From assembly GCF_046156265.1 (NCBI RefSeq), contig NZ_JAWDIR010000022.1:496001-560000 (forward strand): a DNA stretch of 64,000 nt, in the 5' to 3' direction. The position numbers and the translations under genes are program-made. This DNA is from CAMDHY01 sp046156265 (GTDB lineage: Bacteria; Pseudomonadota; Alphaproteobacteria; Rhizobiales; Segnochrobactraceae). The notes under the pieces are model-generated. The model saw only the letters and a list, made by a program, of their open reading frames with translations. It searched no databases and had not been told where the DNA came from. Shown piece after piece: positions 39,969 through 48,392 of this stretch. How positions within the stretch are numbered: position 1 is the stretch's first letter; every line of letters starts with the position of its first letter.

Positions 39969-41042
39969 TCAGGACGCCACCGGCGCCCACAGCACGTCGT
40001 CGATGCGACGCGCCCCGGTCGCCAGCATCACCAGCCGGTCGAGCCCGAGCGCGATGCCGCTGGTCGGTGGCATCGCCGACACCGCCGCCAAAAGGTCCTC
40101 GTCGATCGGGTAGCGCTCGCCGTAGCGGCGCTGCTTCTCGTCCATGTCGGCCATGAAGCGGCGGCGCTGTTCCGCGGCGTCGGTGAGTTCGCCGAAGGCA
40201 TTGGCGAGCTCGACGCCGCAGGCGAACAGCTCGAAGCGCTCCGCCACGCGCGGGTCGCCCGGCTTGCGGCGGGCGAGCGCGGCCTCCGGTGCCGGATACT
40301 CCATCAGCGCCGAGGCACGGCCGCCGCCGAGCGCCGGCTCGACCCTTTCCACGAGGATGCGGGTGAACACGTCCGACCAGGCGTCGTCGTCGGCGACGCG
40401 CACGCCCGCCGCCCGCGCCATCGCCGCGAGCGCCGCGCGGTCGGGCCGGTCGGGATCGGCGAGCGTCGCCAGCACGTCGATGCCGTGGCGCAGGCACGCC
40501 TCGGCGACGGTGATGCGCTCGACAGGTGCTGCCGGATCCACGGTCGACCCGTCGAAGCGCAGCTCGTCCGTGCCCGCCGCCGCGGCCGCCAGCCGCATCA
40601 GATCCGAACAGTCCTCGATCAGCGTCTCGTAGGGCTCGTTCGCCCGGTACCACTCCAGCATCGTGAACTCGGGGTGGTGCAGGCGGCTGCGCTCGCCGTT
40701 GCGGAAAACGCGGGCCAGCGTGAACAGCCGCGGCATTCCGCCGGCGACTAGCTTCTTGCAGGCGAACTCAGGCGAGGTGTGCAGGTAGAGGCGGTCGCGG
40801 CTGCCGTCCGGCGCGATCCGCTCGGTGGCGAAGGCCGCGAGATGCACCTCGTTGCCGGGCGAGCGCTGCAGGATCGGCGTCTCGACCTCGACGAAGTCGC
40901 GCTCCGCGAAGAAGCCGCGGATCGCCGCAACGATGCGCCCGCGCGCCGCCAGGAACGGCCGGCGGTCGGCCAGCACGTCCGGCCGCCACCACGGCGTCTC
41001 AGCGTTCTCCAACTGGGAAATCCCTCGTCGCCCCGCCGTCAT
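39969..41042 (-). CDS. epmA: EF-P beta-lysylation protein EpmA (GenX/PoxA)
   Basis: A 357-residue class II lysyl-tRNA-synthetase-like ligase without the anticodon-binding domain, as in EpmA. It has motif 2 (ARVFRNGERSRLHHPEFTML EW region near residues 110-131) and motif 3 (SGIALGLDRLVML near 328-340). It attaches lysine to EF-P, here encoded divergently 62 bp away, at the Lys in the EF-P loop. It is slightly longer than the Escherichia coli enzyme, with an N-terminal WWRPDVLADRRPFLAARG block. EpmB, which makes beta-lysine, is not in the window. Confidence 0.92.
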   Translation of the reverse strand: MTAGRRGISQLENAETPWWRPDVLADRRPFLAARGRIVAAIRGFFAERDFVEVETPILQRSPGNEVHLAAFATERIAPDGSRDRLYLHTSPEFACKKLVAGGMPRLFTLARVFRNGERSRLHHPEFTMLEWYRANEPYETLIEDCSDLMRLAAAAAGTDELRFDGSTVDPAAPVERITVAEACLRHGIDVLATLADPDRPDRAALAAMARAAGVRVADDDAWSDVFTRILVERVEPALGGGRASALMEYPAPEAALARRKPGDPRVAERFELFACGVELANAFGELTDAAEQRRRFMADMDEKQRRYGERYPIDEDLLAAVSAMPPTSGIALGLDRLVMLATGARRIDDVLWAPVAS

Positions 41043-41104
41043 TGCGGCGGACGGCGGAAAAAACTATAGAAACCGCGCGCTTCTTAGACTGAAGGGAAAC
41101 TCTC

Positions 41105-41671
41105 GTGAAGGTGCAGGCGAGCTCGCTCCGGCAGGGCAACGTCATTGAGGTCGACGGTCGGCTCTACGCCGTGCTGCGGGCCGAAAACATCCACCCCGGC
41201 AAGGGCACGCCGGTGACGCAGCTCGACATGCGCCGCATCAGCGACGGCGTGAAGGTGTCGGAACGCTATCGCACCACCGAGCAGGTCGAGCGCGCCTTCA
41301 TCGAGGCCGCCGATTTCCAGTATCTCTACAAGGACGGCGACGGCCACACCTTCATGAACGGCGAGACGTTCGACCAGGTGGTGGTGCCAGCCGACGTGAT
41401 CGGCGAGCTCGACGTCTATCTCCAGGAGAACATGACGGTGAAGCTCAGCCTGCACGAAGGCGTGCCGGTGGCGATCGAGCTTCCCCAGCGCGTCACGCTC
41501 GAAATCGTCGATACCGAGCCGACGATGAAGGGGCAGACGGCGTCGTCGTCCTACAAGCCGGCGATGCTGTCGAACGGCGTGCGCACCGCGGTGCCGCCGC
41601 ACATCTCGACCGGCACCCGCATCGTCGTGCTGACCGCCGACGGCTCCTACGTCGAGCGTGCCAAGGACTGA
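41105..41671 (+). CDS. efp: Elongation factor P
   Basis: A 188-residue EF-P with the usual three beta-barrel domains. It rescues ribosomes stalled at polyproline stretches. The modified loop is NIHPGKGTPV with Lys33, the site served by EpmA. Further marks are RYRTTEQVERAFIEAADFQY and the C-terminal ALPVSISTGTRI-like ISTGTRIVVLTADGSYVER. The gene starts with GTG at 41105 (GAAGGGAAA just upstream) and is divergent from epmA, a sensible pairing of enzyme and substrate. Confidence 0.96.
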   Translation: MKVQASSLRQGNVIEVDGRLYAVLRAENIHPGKGTPVTQLDMRRISDGVKVSERYRTTEQVERAFIEAADFQYLYKDGDGHTFMNGETFDQVVVPADVIGELDVYLQENMTVKLSLHEGVPVAIELPQRVTLEIVDTEPTMKGQTASSSYKPAMLSNGVRTAVPPHISTGTRIVVLTADGSYVERAKD

Positions 41672-41733
41672 TCCGTCGGTCCCTCCGGCTGCGGCCGTCG
41701 TGCCGCAGCGGCGTCAGCCTTGAAACCGGCCGC

Positions 41734-43578
41734 ATGGCGCGCCATCCTGCCGTCATGATGCCCATTCGCACCGATCGGGCCCTCGGCCCGCGCTCCGCCC
41801 CGGCCCCCCGCCGGATCGTCCTCCGGTCCTGCGCGCCGGGGGTGGCGCTGGCGATGGTGCTCGCCGCCCTCACCCCGGCGGCGGCCACCGCCGAGGCCGA
41901 CCCGGCCGCGATCCGTATCGTGCTGCCGGGATCGACCTCGCTGTCGGGCAACTATCTCGCCGCCCGGCTGGCGGGCTCCGCCCGCGACATGGCCGCCGGC
42001 GCGGAGTTCTACAAGGAAGCGCTGGCGGACGACCCCGACAATCCGCAGCTGATCGAGCGCGCCTTCACGCTGGCGCTGGCGAGCGGCGACATCGAGGAGG
42101 CTGCAGCGCTCGCCGAGCGGCTGCCGCCGCGCGCCGACACCAACCGCCTCGCCGGCCTCGCGCAGGCGGTGCTCGACCTGCAGCGCGGCGACAACGCCGC
42201 CGCCCGCAAGGTCGTCGGCGAACACGCCCGCGGTCCGCTCGCCGATCTCACCGCCGCCCTCGTCGGCGCCTGGACCTACGCCGCCGAGAGCGACCGCGCC
42301 GCCGCGCTGAACCGGCTCGACACGCTGCGCGGGCCCGACCTCTACACCGCCTTCACCACCTTCCACGGCGGCATCATCGCCGACTATCTCGGCGATCACG
42401 CCGAGGCGCGCCGCCGGCTCGCCGTCGCCTACGACAACGAACCGTCGATGCTGCGCATCGTCGACGCCTATGCCCGGGCGCTCGCCCGCGACGGTGCCGC
42501 GAAGGAGGCGTCAGGCGTCCTCGACCGCTACACCGCCACCGTCGGCACCCATCCGATCATCACCACGCTGAAGGACGAGATCGCCGCCGGCCGGACGCCG
42601 CCGCCGCTGGTCGAGAACCCGCAGGCGGGCGTGGCGGAAGCCCTGTTCGCGCTGGGCTCGGCGATTTCGCGGGAAGGCAGCGAGGAGCTCGCCGCCGCCT
42701 ACCTGCAGCTCGCGCTAACGCTCGAGCCCAATTCCGGCCTTGCCGCGATGGCGCTCGCCGGCCTGCACGAGCGGCTCGAGCAGTCCGCCGAGGCGGTCGA
42801 GATCCTCGAGAAGATCCCGCCGACCTCGCCGCTGTCGCGCGATGCGCGCACACAGCTCGGCCTCAACCTCAATGCCCTCGAGCGCGCTGACGAGGCGCGC
42901 GCCGTGCTCGACGCGCTGGTCAAGGAAGATCCGAGCGATCTCGAGGCGGTGGTGGCGCTCGGCAGCGTCTTGCGCTCGCGCGATCTCTTCGCCGAGGCGG
43001 CGGCGGCCTACAGCCTCGGTATCGACAGCGTCAAGGCGCCGGACCGCCGCCACTGGACGCTGTTCTACCAGCGCGGCATCTCCTACGAGCGCTCGAAGCA
43101 GTGGGAGAAGGCCGAGGCCGACTTCAAGCGCGCCCTCGTGCTCTATCCCGACCAGCCGCTGGTGCTGAACTATCTCGGCTACAGCTGGATCGACATGGGC
43201 CGCAACCTCGACCAGGCCCTGGAGATGGTTCAGAAGGCCGTCGATCTGCGTCCGACCGACGGCTACATCATCGACAGCCTCGGCTGGGCCTATTACCGCC
43301 TCGGCCGCTACGAGGAGGCCGTGGCCGAGCTCGAGCGCGCGGTCGAGATGATGCCGGACGACCCGGTCATCAACGACCACCTCGGCGACGCCTACTGGAT
43401 GGTCGGCCGCCGCCTCGAGGCCCGCTTCCAGTGGTCGCACGCCCGCGACAGCAAGCCGGAGCCGGCCGATCTCGAGAAGATCCTCGCCAAGCTCGACAAG
43501 GGCCTGCCGCCCCCGACGCCGGCCACCGCCGCCGATGCCGGCGGCCAGCAGCCGGCGCCCACCGCCGCGCCGAACTGA
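41734..43578 (+). CDS. Exported TPR-repeat protein
   Basis: A 614-residue protein with a signal or anchor segment (CAPGVALAMVLAALTPAAATA near residues 33-53) followed by about ten tetratricopeptide repeats, for instance DMAAGAEFYKEALADDPDNP, ELAAAYLQLALTLEPNSGLA, WEKAEADFKRALVLYPDQPL and YEEAVAELERAVEMMPDDPV. A low-complexity tail rich in Pro/Ala/Gly ends the protein. TPR proteins of this type act as scaffolds in the periplasm or outer membrane. It is followed one base later by ispE, a neighbourhood common in alphaproteobacteria. The start could also be one of two ATGs 21-24 bp downstream. Confidence 0.85.
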   Translation: MARHPAVMMPIRTDRALGPRSAPAPRRIVLRSCAPGVALAMVLAALTPAAATAEADPAAIRIVLPGSTSLSGNYLAARLAGSARDMAAGAEFYKEALADDPDNPQLIERAFTLALASGDIEEAAALAERLPPRADTNRLAGLAQAVLDLQRGDNAAARKVVGEHARGPLADLTAALVGAWTYAAESDRAAALNRLDTLRGPDLYTAFTTFHGGIIADYLGDHAEARRRLAVAYDNEPSMLRIVDAYARALARDGAAKEASGVLDRYTATVGTHPIITTLKDEIAAGRTPPPLVENPQAGVAEALFALGSAISREGSEELAAAYLQLALTLEPNSGLAAMALAGLHERLEQSAEAVEILEKIPPTSPLSRDARTQLGLNLNALERADEARAVLDALVKEDPSDLEAVVALGSVLRSRDLFAEAAAAYSLGIDSVKAPDRRHWTLFYQRGISYERSKQWEKAEADFKRALVLYPDQPLVLNYLGYSWIDMGRNLDQALEMVQKAVDLRPTDGYIIDSLGWAYYRLGRYEEAVAELERAVEMMPDDPVINDHLGDAYWMVGRRLEARFQWSHARDSKPEPADLEKILAKLDKGLPPPTPATAADAGGQQPAPTAAPN

Positions 43579-43579
43579 G

Positions 43580-44617
43580 GTGGACGACCCGGCACGGGAC
43601 GGCGGGCCGGGTCGCTTCGCGCCGGGTGCCGGGCCAACCATCTCTCCACACGGCGCCCGTCTCGCCGGGTCGTGCACGGAGCCGGCGCGCGCGAAGGTCA
43701 ACCTCGCCCTCCACGTCACCGGCCGGCGCGGCGACGGCTTCCACACCCTCGACACCCTTGTCGCCTTCCCGCCGATCGCCGACACCGTCACGGTGACGGC
43801 GGCCGGTGATGGCGGGGGCTTCGGCCTCACCGTCGATGGTCCGTTCGCCGCCGCCGTCCCGACCGGTCCCGACAACCTCGTTCTGCGCGCCGCCGCCCGT
43901 CTCGCCGCCGGTTACGGTGCGGCCGCGGACGCGCCAGCAATCGCCCTGGCCGCCGGACCGGATGCGTCGGTCGGTGCGCCGCCGACCGCGAACCGGCTCG
44001 CCGCCGCCCATATCCGGCTCACCAAGGCCCTGCCCGTCGCCGCCGGCCTCGGCGGCGGCTCGTCGGATGCCGCCGCGACGCTGCGCGCCCTCGACCGGCT
44101 GTGGAGCCTCGGCCTCGACCCCGGCCGCCTCGCCGATCTCGGCCGCCCGCTCGGCGCCGACGTCGCCATGTGCGTGCACGCCCGGCCGCTGCGCGCCACC
44201 GGCATCGGCGACGTCGTCGACCGCTTCGTCGCCCTGCCCGCCGCCGGCATCGTGCTGGTGAACCCCGGCGTCGCGGTACCGACGCCGGCGGTGTTCTCGA
44301 TCCTCGCGCGCCGGGACAATCCGCCCCTGCCACCGCTGCCCGACCGCTTCACCGACGCCGCCGACCTGGCGGCCTGGCTGAGGCTTGGCCGCAATGACCT
44401 CGAAGCCGCCGCCCGCACCGTCGCGCCGGCAATCGGCGACGTCCTCGCCGCGCTTTCGTCCGACCCCGAGGTGTTGCTCGCGCGGCTGTCCGGCTCAGGT
44501 GCGACGGTGTTCGCGCTGACCGCCGACGCAGCGTCGGCCGACCGCATCGGCGCCCGCATCACCGGCCTCGGCCGGCCGTGGTGGGTGGCCGCCGCCGCGC
44601 TCGACGCGCCCGGCTGA
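43580..44617 (+). CDS. ispE: 4-diphosphocytidyl-2-C-methyl-D-erythritol kinase
   Basis: A GHMP kinase of up to 345 residues. After a poorly conserved N-terminus come ARAKVNLALHVTGRRGDGFH (substrate-binding start), the ATP loop LPVAAGLGGGSSDAAATLRA and the C-terminal LARLSGSGATVFALTADA. It phosphorylates CDP-methylerythritol in the non-mevalonate isoprenoid pathway. The GTG at 43580 begins one base after the TPR gene stop. The product is about 40 residues longer than usual, so the true start may lie further in. A polyprenyl synthase gene in the same pathway lies 1.2 kb downstream. Confidence 0.93.
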   Translation: MDDPARDGGPGRFAPGAGPTISPHGARLAGSCTEPARAKVNLALHVTGRRGDGFHTLDTLVAFPPIADTVTVTAAGDGGGFGLTVDGPFAAAVPTGPDNLVLRAAARLAAGYGAAADAPAIALAAGPDASVGAPPTANRLAAAHIRLTKALPVAAGLGGGSSDAAATLRALDRLWSLGLDPGRLADLGRPLGADVAMCVHARPLRATGIGDVVDRFVALPAAGIVLVNPGVAVPTPAVFSILARRDNPPLPPLPDRFTDAADLAAWLRLGRNDLEAAARTVAPAIGDVLAALSSDPEVLLARLSGSGATVFALTADAASADRIGARITGLGRPWWVAAAALDAPG

Positions 44618-44674
44618 GGCGCCGCCCTAGGCGGGCGGCATCGCAAGCCATTGGTGAGACCCCGCGGGTCCAGT

Positions 44675-45460
44675 TCAGGCGAACGCCAGCGGCGCCGCGT
44701 CGCGAAAAATCGCGTCCGCCTCCGCCGTCCACGCCGACCCCGTGCCGGCATGCAGAACCAGCCGGTCGCAGAGCCGCATCGGCCCGCGGCTGCCGAGCCC
44801 GGCCCGCACGACGACGCGGATCGCCGGCGTCCCGGCACGGGGATGCACCGGCCGGATCGCCACCGCCCCGAACCGTCCCTCCAGCGCCGAAAGCAGCCGG
44901 TCGAGCCCGTCGGCGGGAAAGATCACCGCGACGACGCCGCCCGGTGCCAGCGCCCACGCCGCCGTCCTGAGCCAGCGCTCCAGCCCGTCGGCGGCGAGCA
45001 CGTGAGCCGCGGCCCGTCCGGCCGCCGGCGAGGCCCGCACGGCTTCGGGTGCGTGAAAGGGCGGGTTGAGGATGACGTGCGTCGCACCGCCACGCGCCAG
45101 CCCCGCCGCCACCCGCTCCGCCTCCGGCGCGCCGATGTCGGCTTCGACCACGGTCACGCGGTCGGCGAAGCCGGCGTTCTCCGGCACGGCGAGCGCGGCG
45201 CGGGCGAGGCCGGTGAGCAGCGGCTCCCGCTCCACCAGCGCCACCGTCACCGCCGGACAGCGCGCCGCGACGGCGAGCCCCGCCGTGCCGCAGCCGGCGC
45301 CGAGATCGACGACGAGGCCGCGGGCGTCCGTCGGCACCGCGGCGGCGAGCAGCAGCGCGTCGGTGCCGGCGCGGTGATGGCCGCGCGCCGGCTGCACGAC
45401 CGCGAAGCGGCCGCCGAGCAGGAGGTCGGTCGTCGTCGCCGGTGCCTCGCCGTCGTCCAC
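44675..45460 (-). CDS. TrmN6-like N6-adenine tRNA methyltransferase
   Basis: A 261-residue class I SAM methyltransferase of the COG4123 type. It has DLLLGGRFAVVQPARGHHRA near the N-terminus, SAM motif LVVDLGAGCGTAGLAVAARC, VALVEREPLLTGLAR, and the catalytic ILNPPFHAPEAVR (NPPF motif typical of base-N methylation). In Escherichia coli the relative TrmN6 methylates A37 of tRNA-Val. The GTG at 45460 is chosen because GGGAGG lies 5 nt upstream. It follows the small DUF2007 gene by 23 bp, a pairing often seen in alphaproteobacteria. Confidence 0.85.
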   Translation of the reverse strand: MDDGEAPATTTDLLLGGRFAVVQPARGHHRAGTDALLLAAAVPTDARGLVVDLGAGCGTAGLAVAARCPAVTVALVEREPLLTGLARAALAVPENAGFADRVTVVEADIGAPEAERVAAGLARGGATHVILNPPFHAPEAVRASPAAGRAAAHVLAADGLERWLRTAAWALAPGGVVAVIFPADGLDRLLSALEGRFGAVAIRPVHPRAGTPAIRVVVRAGLGSRGPMRLCDRLVLHAGTGSAWTAEADAIFRDAAPLAFA

Positions 45461-45483
45461 CGCGCCCTCCCGCTGCAGGGTGG

Positions 45484-45711
45484 CTAGCGGACGGGGGCGA
45501 GTTCGCCGCCGAGCCCGGCGTCGGACAGGATGGCGCGCGCCTGCGCCGCCCGGTCCTGCTGGACGACGACCCGGCGCGGCAGGATGCCGAGCGAGCCCTC
45601 CAGCACGCTCATGTTGGTGTCGAGCACGGCGTAGCCGATCGACGCCTCCTTGAGCAGCGCCTCGGCGAAGGAGAGCGTCGCCGGGTCGTTCGTCCTCAGG
45701 ATCTCTTCCAT
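45484..45711 (-). CDS. DUF2007 small signal-transducing-like protein
   Basis: A 75-residue protein of the DUF2007 type: MEEILRTNDPATLSFAEALL, then LDTNMSVLEGSLGILPRRVV and the C-terminal QQDRAAQARAILSDAGL. Members are small ferredoxin-like-fold proteins of uncertain role, sometimes described as signal-transducing. It lies upstream of the TrmN6-like gene in the same direction (23-bp gap) and diverges from the polyprenyl synthase gene. Confidence 0.82.
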   Translation of the reverse strand: MEEILRTNDPATLSFAEALLKEASIGYAVLDTNMSVLEGSLGILPRRVVVQQDRAAQARAILSDAGLGGELAPVR

Positions 45712-45843
45712 CCGTCCTCCAGGCCCGTCCGCACCCGGGCAACACTGTGTCGATGCGGCGGTGCGTGCCGCCGCGCCTCCCTTGTCGCGCCCCGCCCTAC
45801 TCCCTATCCTCCCGCACGACGAAGGCAAATCGGGAGAGCAGGC

Positions 45844-46860
45844 GTGGCTTTGGCCCAGCCGGTCGCGGAACGCGCGGCCGACGATACGGGGATCGACGAT
45901 CTCGTCCGGCTCACCGCCGCCGACATGGCGCGCGTCAACGCGATGATCCTGTCGCGCACGGGCTCGGACGTCCAGATGATCCCGGAGGTGGCCAACCACC
46001 TGATCTCGTCGGGCGGCAAGCGGCTGCGGCCGATGCTGACGCTCGCGAGCGCCGCCCACTTCGACTATCCGGGCGAGGGCCACATCAAGCTCGCCGCCTC
46101 CGTCGAGTTCATGCACACCGCCACGCTGCTCCACGACGACGTCGTCGACGAGAGCGACCTTCGCCGCGGCAAGCCGGCGGCACGCATGGTCTGGGGCAAC
46201 CAGGCGAGCGTGCTCGTCGGCGACTTCCTGCTCGGCCAGGCCTTCAAGATGATGGTCGAGGTCGGCTCGCTCGTCGCTCTCGACATTCTCTCCAGCGCCG
46301 CGGCGGTGATCGCCGAGGGCGAGGTGATGCAGCTCGACGCCGCCAAGGACCTGAAGACCGACGAGGCCACCTACCTCGCCGTCGTCCGGGCGAAGACGGC
46401 GGTGCTGTTCGCCGCTGCCGCCGAGGTCGGCCCGGTCGTCGCCGGCGCCGGCGCGGCCGAGCGCGCCGCGTTCTCCGCCTACGGCCTCAATCTCGGCCTC
46501 GCCTTCCAGCTCGTCGACGATGCGCTCGACTATGGCGGCTCCAGCCAGAAGCTCGGCAAGCGCGTCGGCGACGACCTGCGCGAGGGCAAGATCACCCTGC
46601 CGGTGATCCTCGCCTACGCCGCCGGCTCGCCGGACGAGCGGGCGTTCTGGCGGCGCTGCATCGAGGAGGGCGACGTCCAGGACGCCGACCTCGCGACCGC
46701 CATCGAGCACCTCGCGCGCCACGGCGCCATCACGGCGACGCTCGAGCGCGCCCGCGGCTTCGGCACGGCGGCGATCGAAGCCCTCGACGGGCTCGCCCCC
46801 TCGCCGTTCCGCCGGGCCCTCACCGACGTCGTCGGCTTCACGCTGTCGCGCACGCACTGA
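45844..46860 (+). CDS. Long-chain polyprenyl diphosphate synthase (octa/decaprenyl)
   Basis: A 338-residue trans-isoprenyl diphosphate synthase. First Asp-rich motif LLHDDVVDESDLRRGKPAA near residues 98-116, second AFQLVDDALDYGG near 221-233, with GGKRLRPMLTLASAAHF upstream. There are no bulky residues in the positions that stop chains short, as expected for the enzyme making the ubiquinone side chain. The GTG at 45844 is chosen with GGGAG 8 nt upstream. ispE in the same region supplies the isoprenoid precursors. Chain length (C40 or C50) cannot be set from sequence alone. Confidence 0.92.
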   Translation: MALAQPVAERAADDTGIDDLVRLTAADMARVNAMILSRTGSDVQMIPEVANHLISSGGKRLRPMLTLASAAHFDYPGEGHIKLAASVEFMHTATLLHDDVVDESDLRRGKPAARMVWGNQASVLVGDFLLGQAFKMMVEVGSLVALDILSSAAAVIAEGEVMQLDAAKDLKTDEATYLAVVRAKTAVLFAAAAEVGPVVAGAGAAERAAFSAYGLNLGLAFQLVDDALDYGGSSQKLGKRVGDDLREGKITLPVILAYAAGSPDERAFWRRCIEEGDVQDADLATAIEHLARHGAITATLERARGFGTAAIEALDGLAPSPFRRALTDVVGFTLSRTH

Positions 46861-47060
46861 GGCGCGACGACCCGCGTGCCGCCGCCGGCTTGATCGCTCC
46901 GGCGGCGCGCGCTATGCACCGCGGTCCCGCAACCGCCACCCGACGCTTCGACCGCGCCCTTCGCGACGCCCTCGAGACTCGGACCCGACGGCCGAGCGGC
47001 GCCGGGGCGATCAGGCCGTCCGGCGCCGGCCCGCGGCAAGGGTGAGGAACCCCGGACCCG

Positions 47061-48392
47061 ATGTCGAGCGCGTCCCGCCGCGTCTTCCTGTTCCTGCAGG
47101 GCCCCCCGTCGACCTTCTTCGCCGAGCTCGCCGACGAGCTCGTGCGGCGTGGCGAGCGCGTCGTGCGCGTCAACCTCGCCGCCGGCGACCGCCTCTACTG
47201 GCGCCGCCCCGGCGCCCTCAACTATCGCGGCTCGTTCGCCGAGTGGCGCGGCTACGTCAGCGCCCTGATGGCGCGCGAGGGCGTCACCGACGTCCTCTTC
47301 TATGCCGACCGCTATCCCTATCACCGCGTCGCCGGGGCCGTGGCGCGCGCCCTCGGCGCCCGCGTCACCGCGGTCGAGTTCGGCTACCTGCGCCCCGACT
47401 GGATCACCTTCGAGCGCGACGGCATGGGGGTCTACTCCCACTTCCCCGACGACGCCGAGACGATCCGCGCCGCCGCCGCGACCCTGCCCGAGCCCGACGC
47501 CACGGTGCGCTACCGCTACCCGTTCCGCACCGAGGCCTTCCACGAGGTCGTCTACAACCTCGCCCAGGTGTTCGCGCCCTACCTCCACCCGCGCTACCGC
47601 TCGAGCGCCTACTACCATCCCATCCACGACTACCTGTCGTGGGTGCCGAAGCTGGCGCTGGAGCCCTTCAAGGAGCGCCGCGCCCGCGCCACGGTGGAGC
47701 GCCTCGTCGCCGGCACGACGCCCTATTTCGTGCTGCCGATGCAGCTGCAGAGCGACTACCAGATCCAGGACAACTCGCCCTTCGACGACCTCGGCGAGGT
47801 CCTCCGCAAGGTGATGATCTCGTTTGCCGAGCACGCCCCGCAGGAGACGCGCCTCGTCGTCAAGATCCACCCCCTCGATCCCGGCATCGAGCGCTGGCCG
47901 ATGCACGCCCGCATCGTCGCCCGCGAGCTCGGCCTCGCCGATCGCGTCGACGTCATCGACGGGGGCGACCTTTACAAGCTGCTCGGCAAGGCCGAGGGCT
48001 GCGTCGTCGTCAACTCCACCGTCGGCCTGCACGCGCTCCGCCTCGACTGCCCGGTGGCCGTGCTCGGCGTTGCCGTCTTCGACGTGCCCGGCCTCACCTT
48101 CCAGGGCGCGCTCGACGACTTCTGGACGACGGCCGAGCGGCCGGACGCCGAGCTGCGCGACGCCTTCGTGCGGCTGCTCGCCGCCGCCACCCAGGTGAAG
48201 GGCTGCTTCTACACCGCCGAAGGTCGCGCCGCTGCGATCACCGAGGCGGCCGACCGGCTCATCGCCGACCGCGTCAACGAGCCCGGTGCCTTCGTCGACC
48301 CGCCGCCGCGCCTCGTCCGCGCCCGCGCCCTCGGCATGGACGCCAAGGTCGACGACGCGGCAGCGGCGCTGCCGGGAGAAGTCCGCCGGTGA
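47061..48392 (+). CDS. Capsule polysaccharide biosynthesis protein, KpsS-like (copy 1)
   Basis: A 443-residue protein resembling KpsS/LipB-type Kdo transferases of capsule export systems. It has FLFLQGPPSTFFAELADELV at the N-terminus, LYWRRPGALNYRGSFAEWRG, VTAVEFGYLRPDWITFERDG, VLPMQLQSDYQIQDNSPF, LVVKIHPLDPGIERW and VVVNSTVGLHALRLDCPVAV. In KpsS these build the beta-Kdo linker on phosphatidylglycerol. It overlaps by 4 bp a second, clearly homologous gene, so the pair is a tandem duplication. No other capsule gene is in the window. Confidence 0.83.
   Translation: MSSASRRVFLFLQGPPSTFFAELADELVRRGERVVRVNLAAGDRLYWRRPGALNYRGSFAEWRGYVSALMAREGVTDVLFYADRYPYHRVAGAVARALGARVTAVEFGYLRPDWITFERDGMGVYSHFPDDAETIRAAAATLPEPDATVRYRYPFRTEAFHEVVYNLAQVFAPYLHPRYRSSAYYHPIHDYLSWVPKLALEPFKERRARATVERLVAGTTPYFVLPMQLQSDYQIQDNSPFDDLGEVLRKVMISFAEHAPQETRLVVKIHPLDPGIERWPMHARIVARELGLADRVDVIDGGDLYKLLGKAEGCVVVNSTVGLHALRLDCPVAVLGVAVFDVPGLTFQGALDDFWTTAERPDAELRDAFVRLLAAATQVKGCFYTAEGRAAAITEAADRLIADRVNEPGAFVDPPPRLVRARALGMDAKVDDAAAALPGEVRR

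Noticed and set aside
46861..47060. tRNA or small RNA in the 200-bp gap before the KpsS-like pair
   Set aside because: No cloverleaf, T-loop (GGTTCGAATCC-like) or strong promoter/terminator pair was visible.
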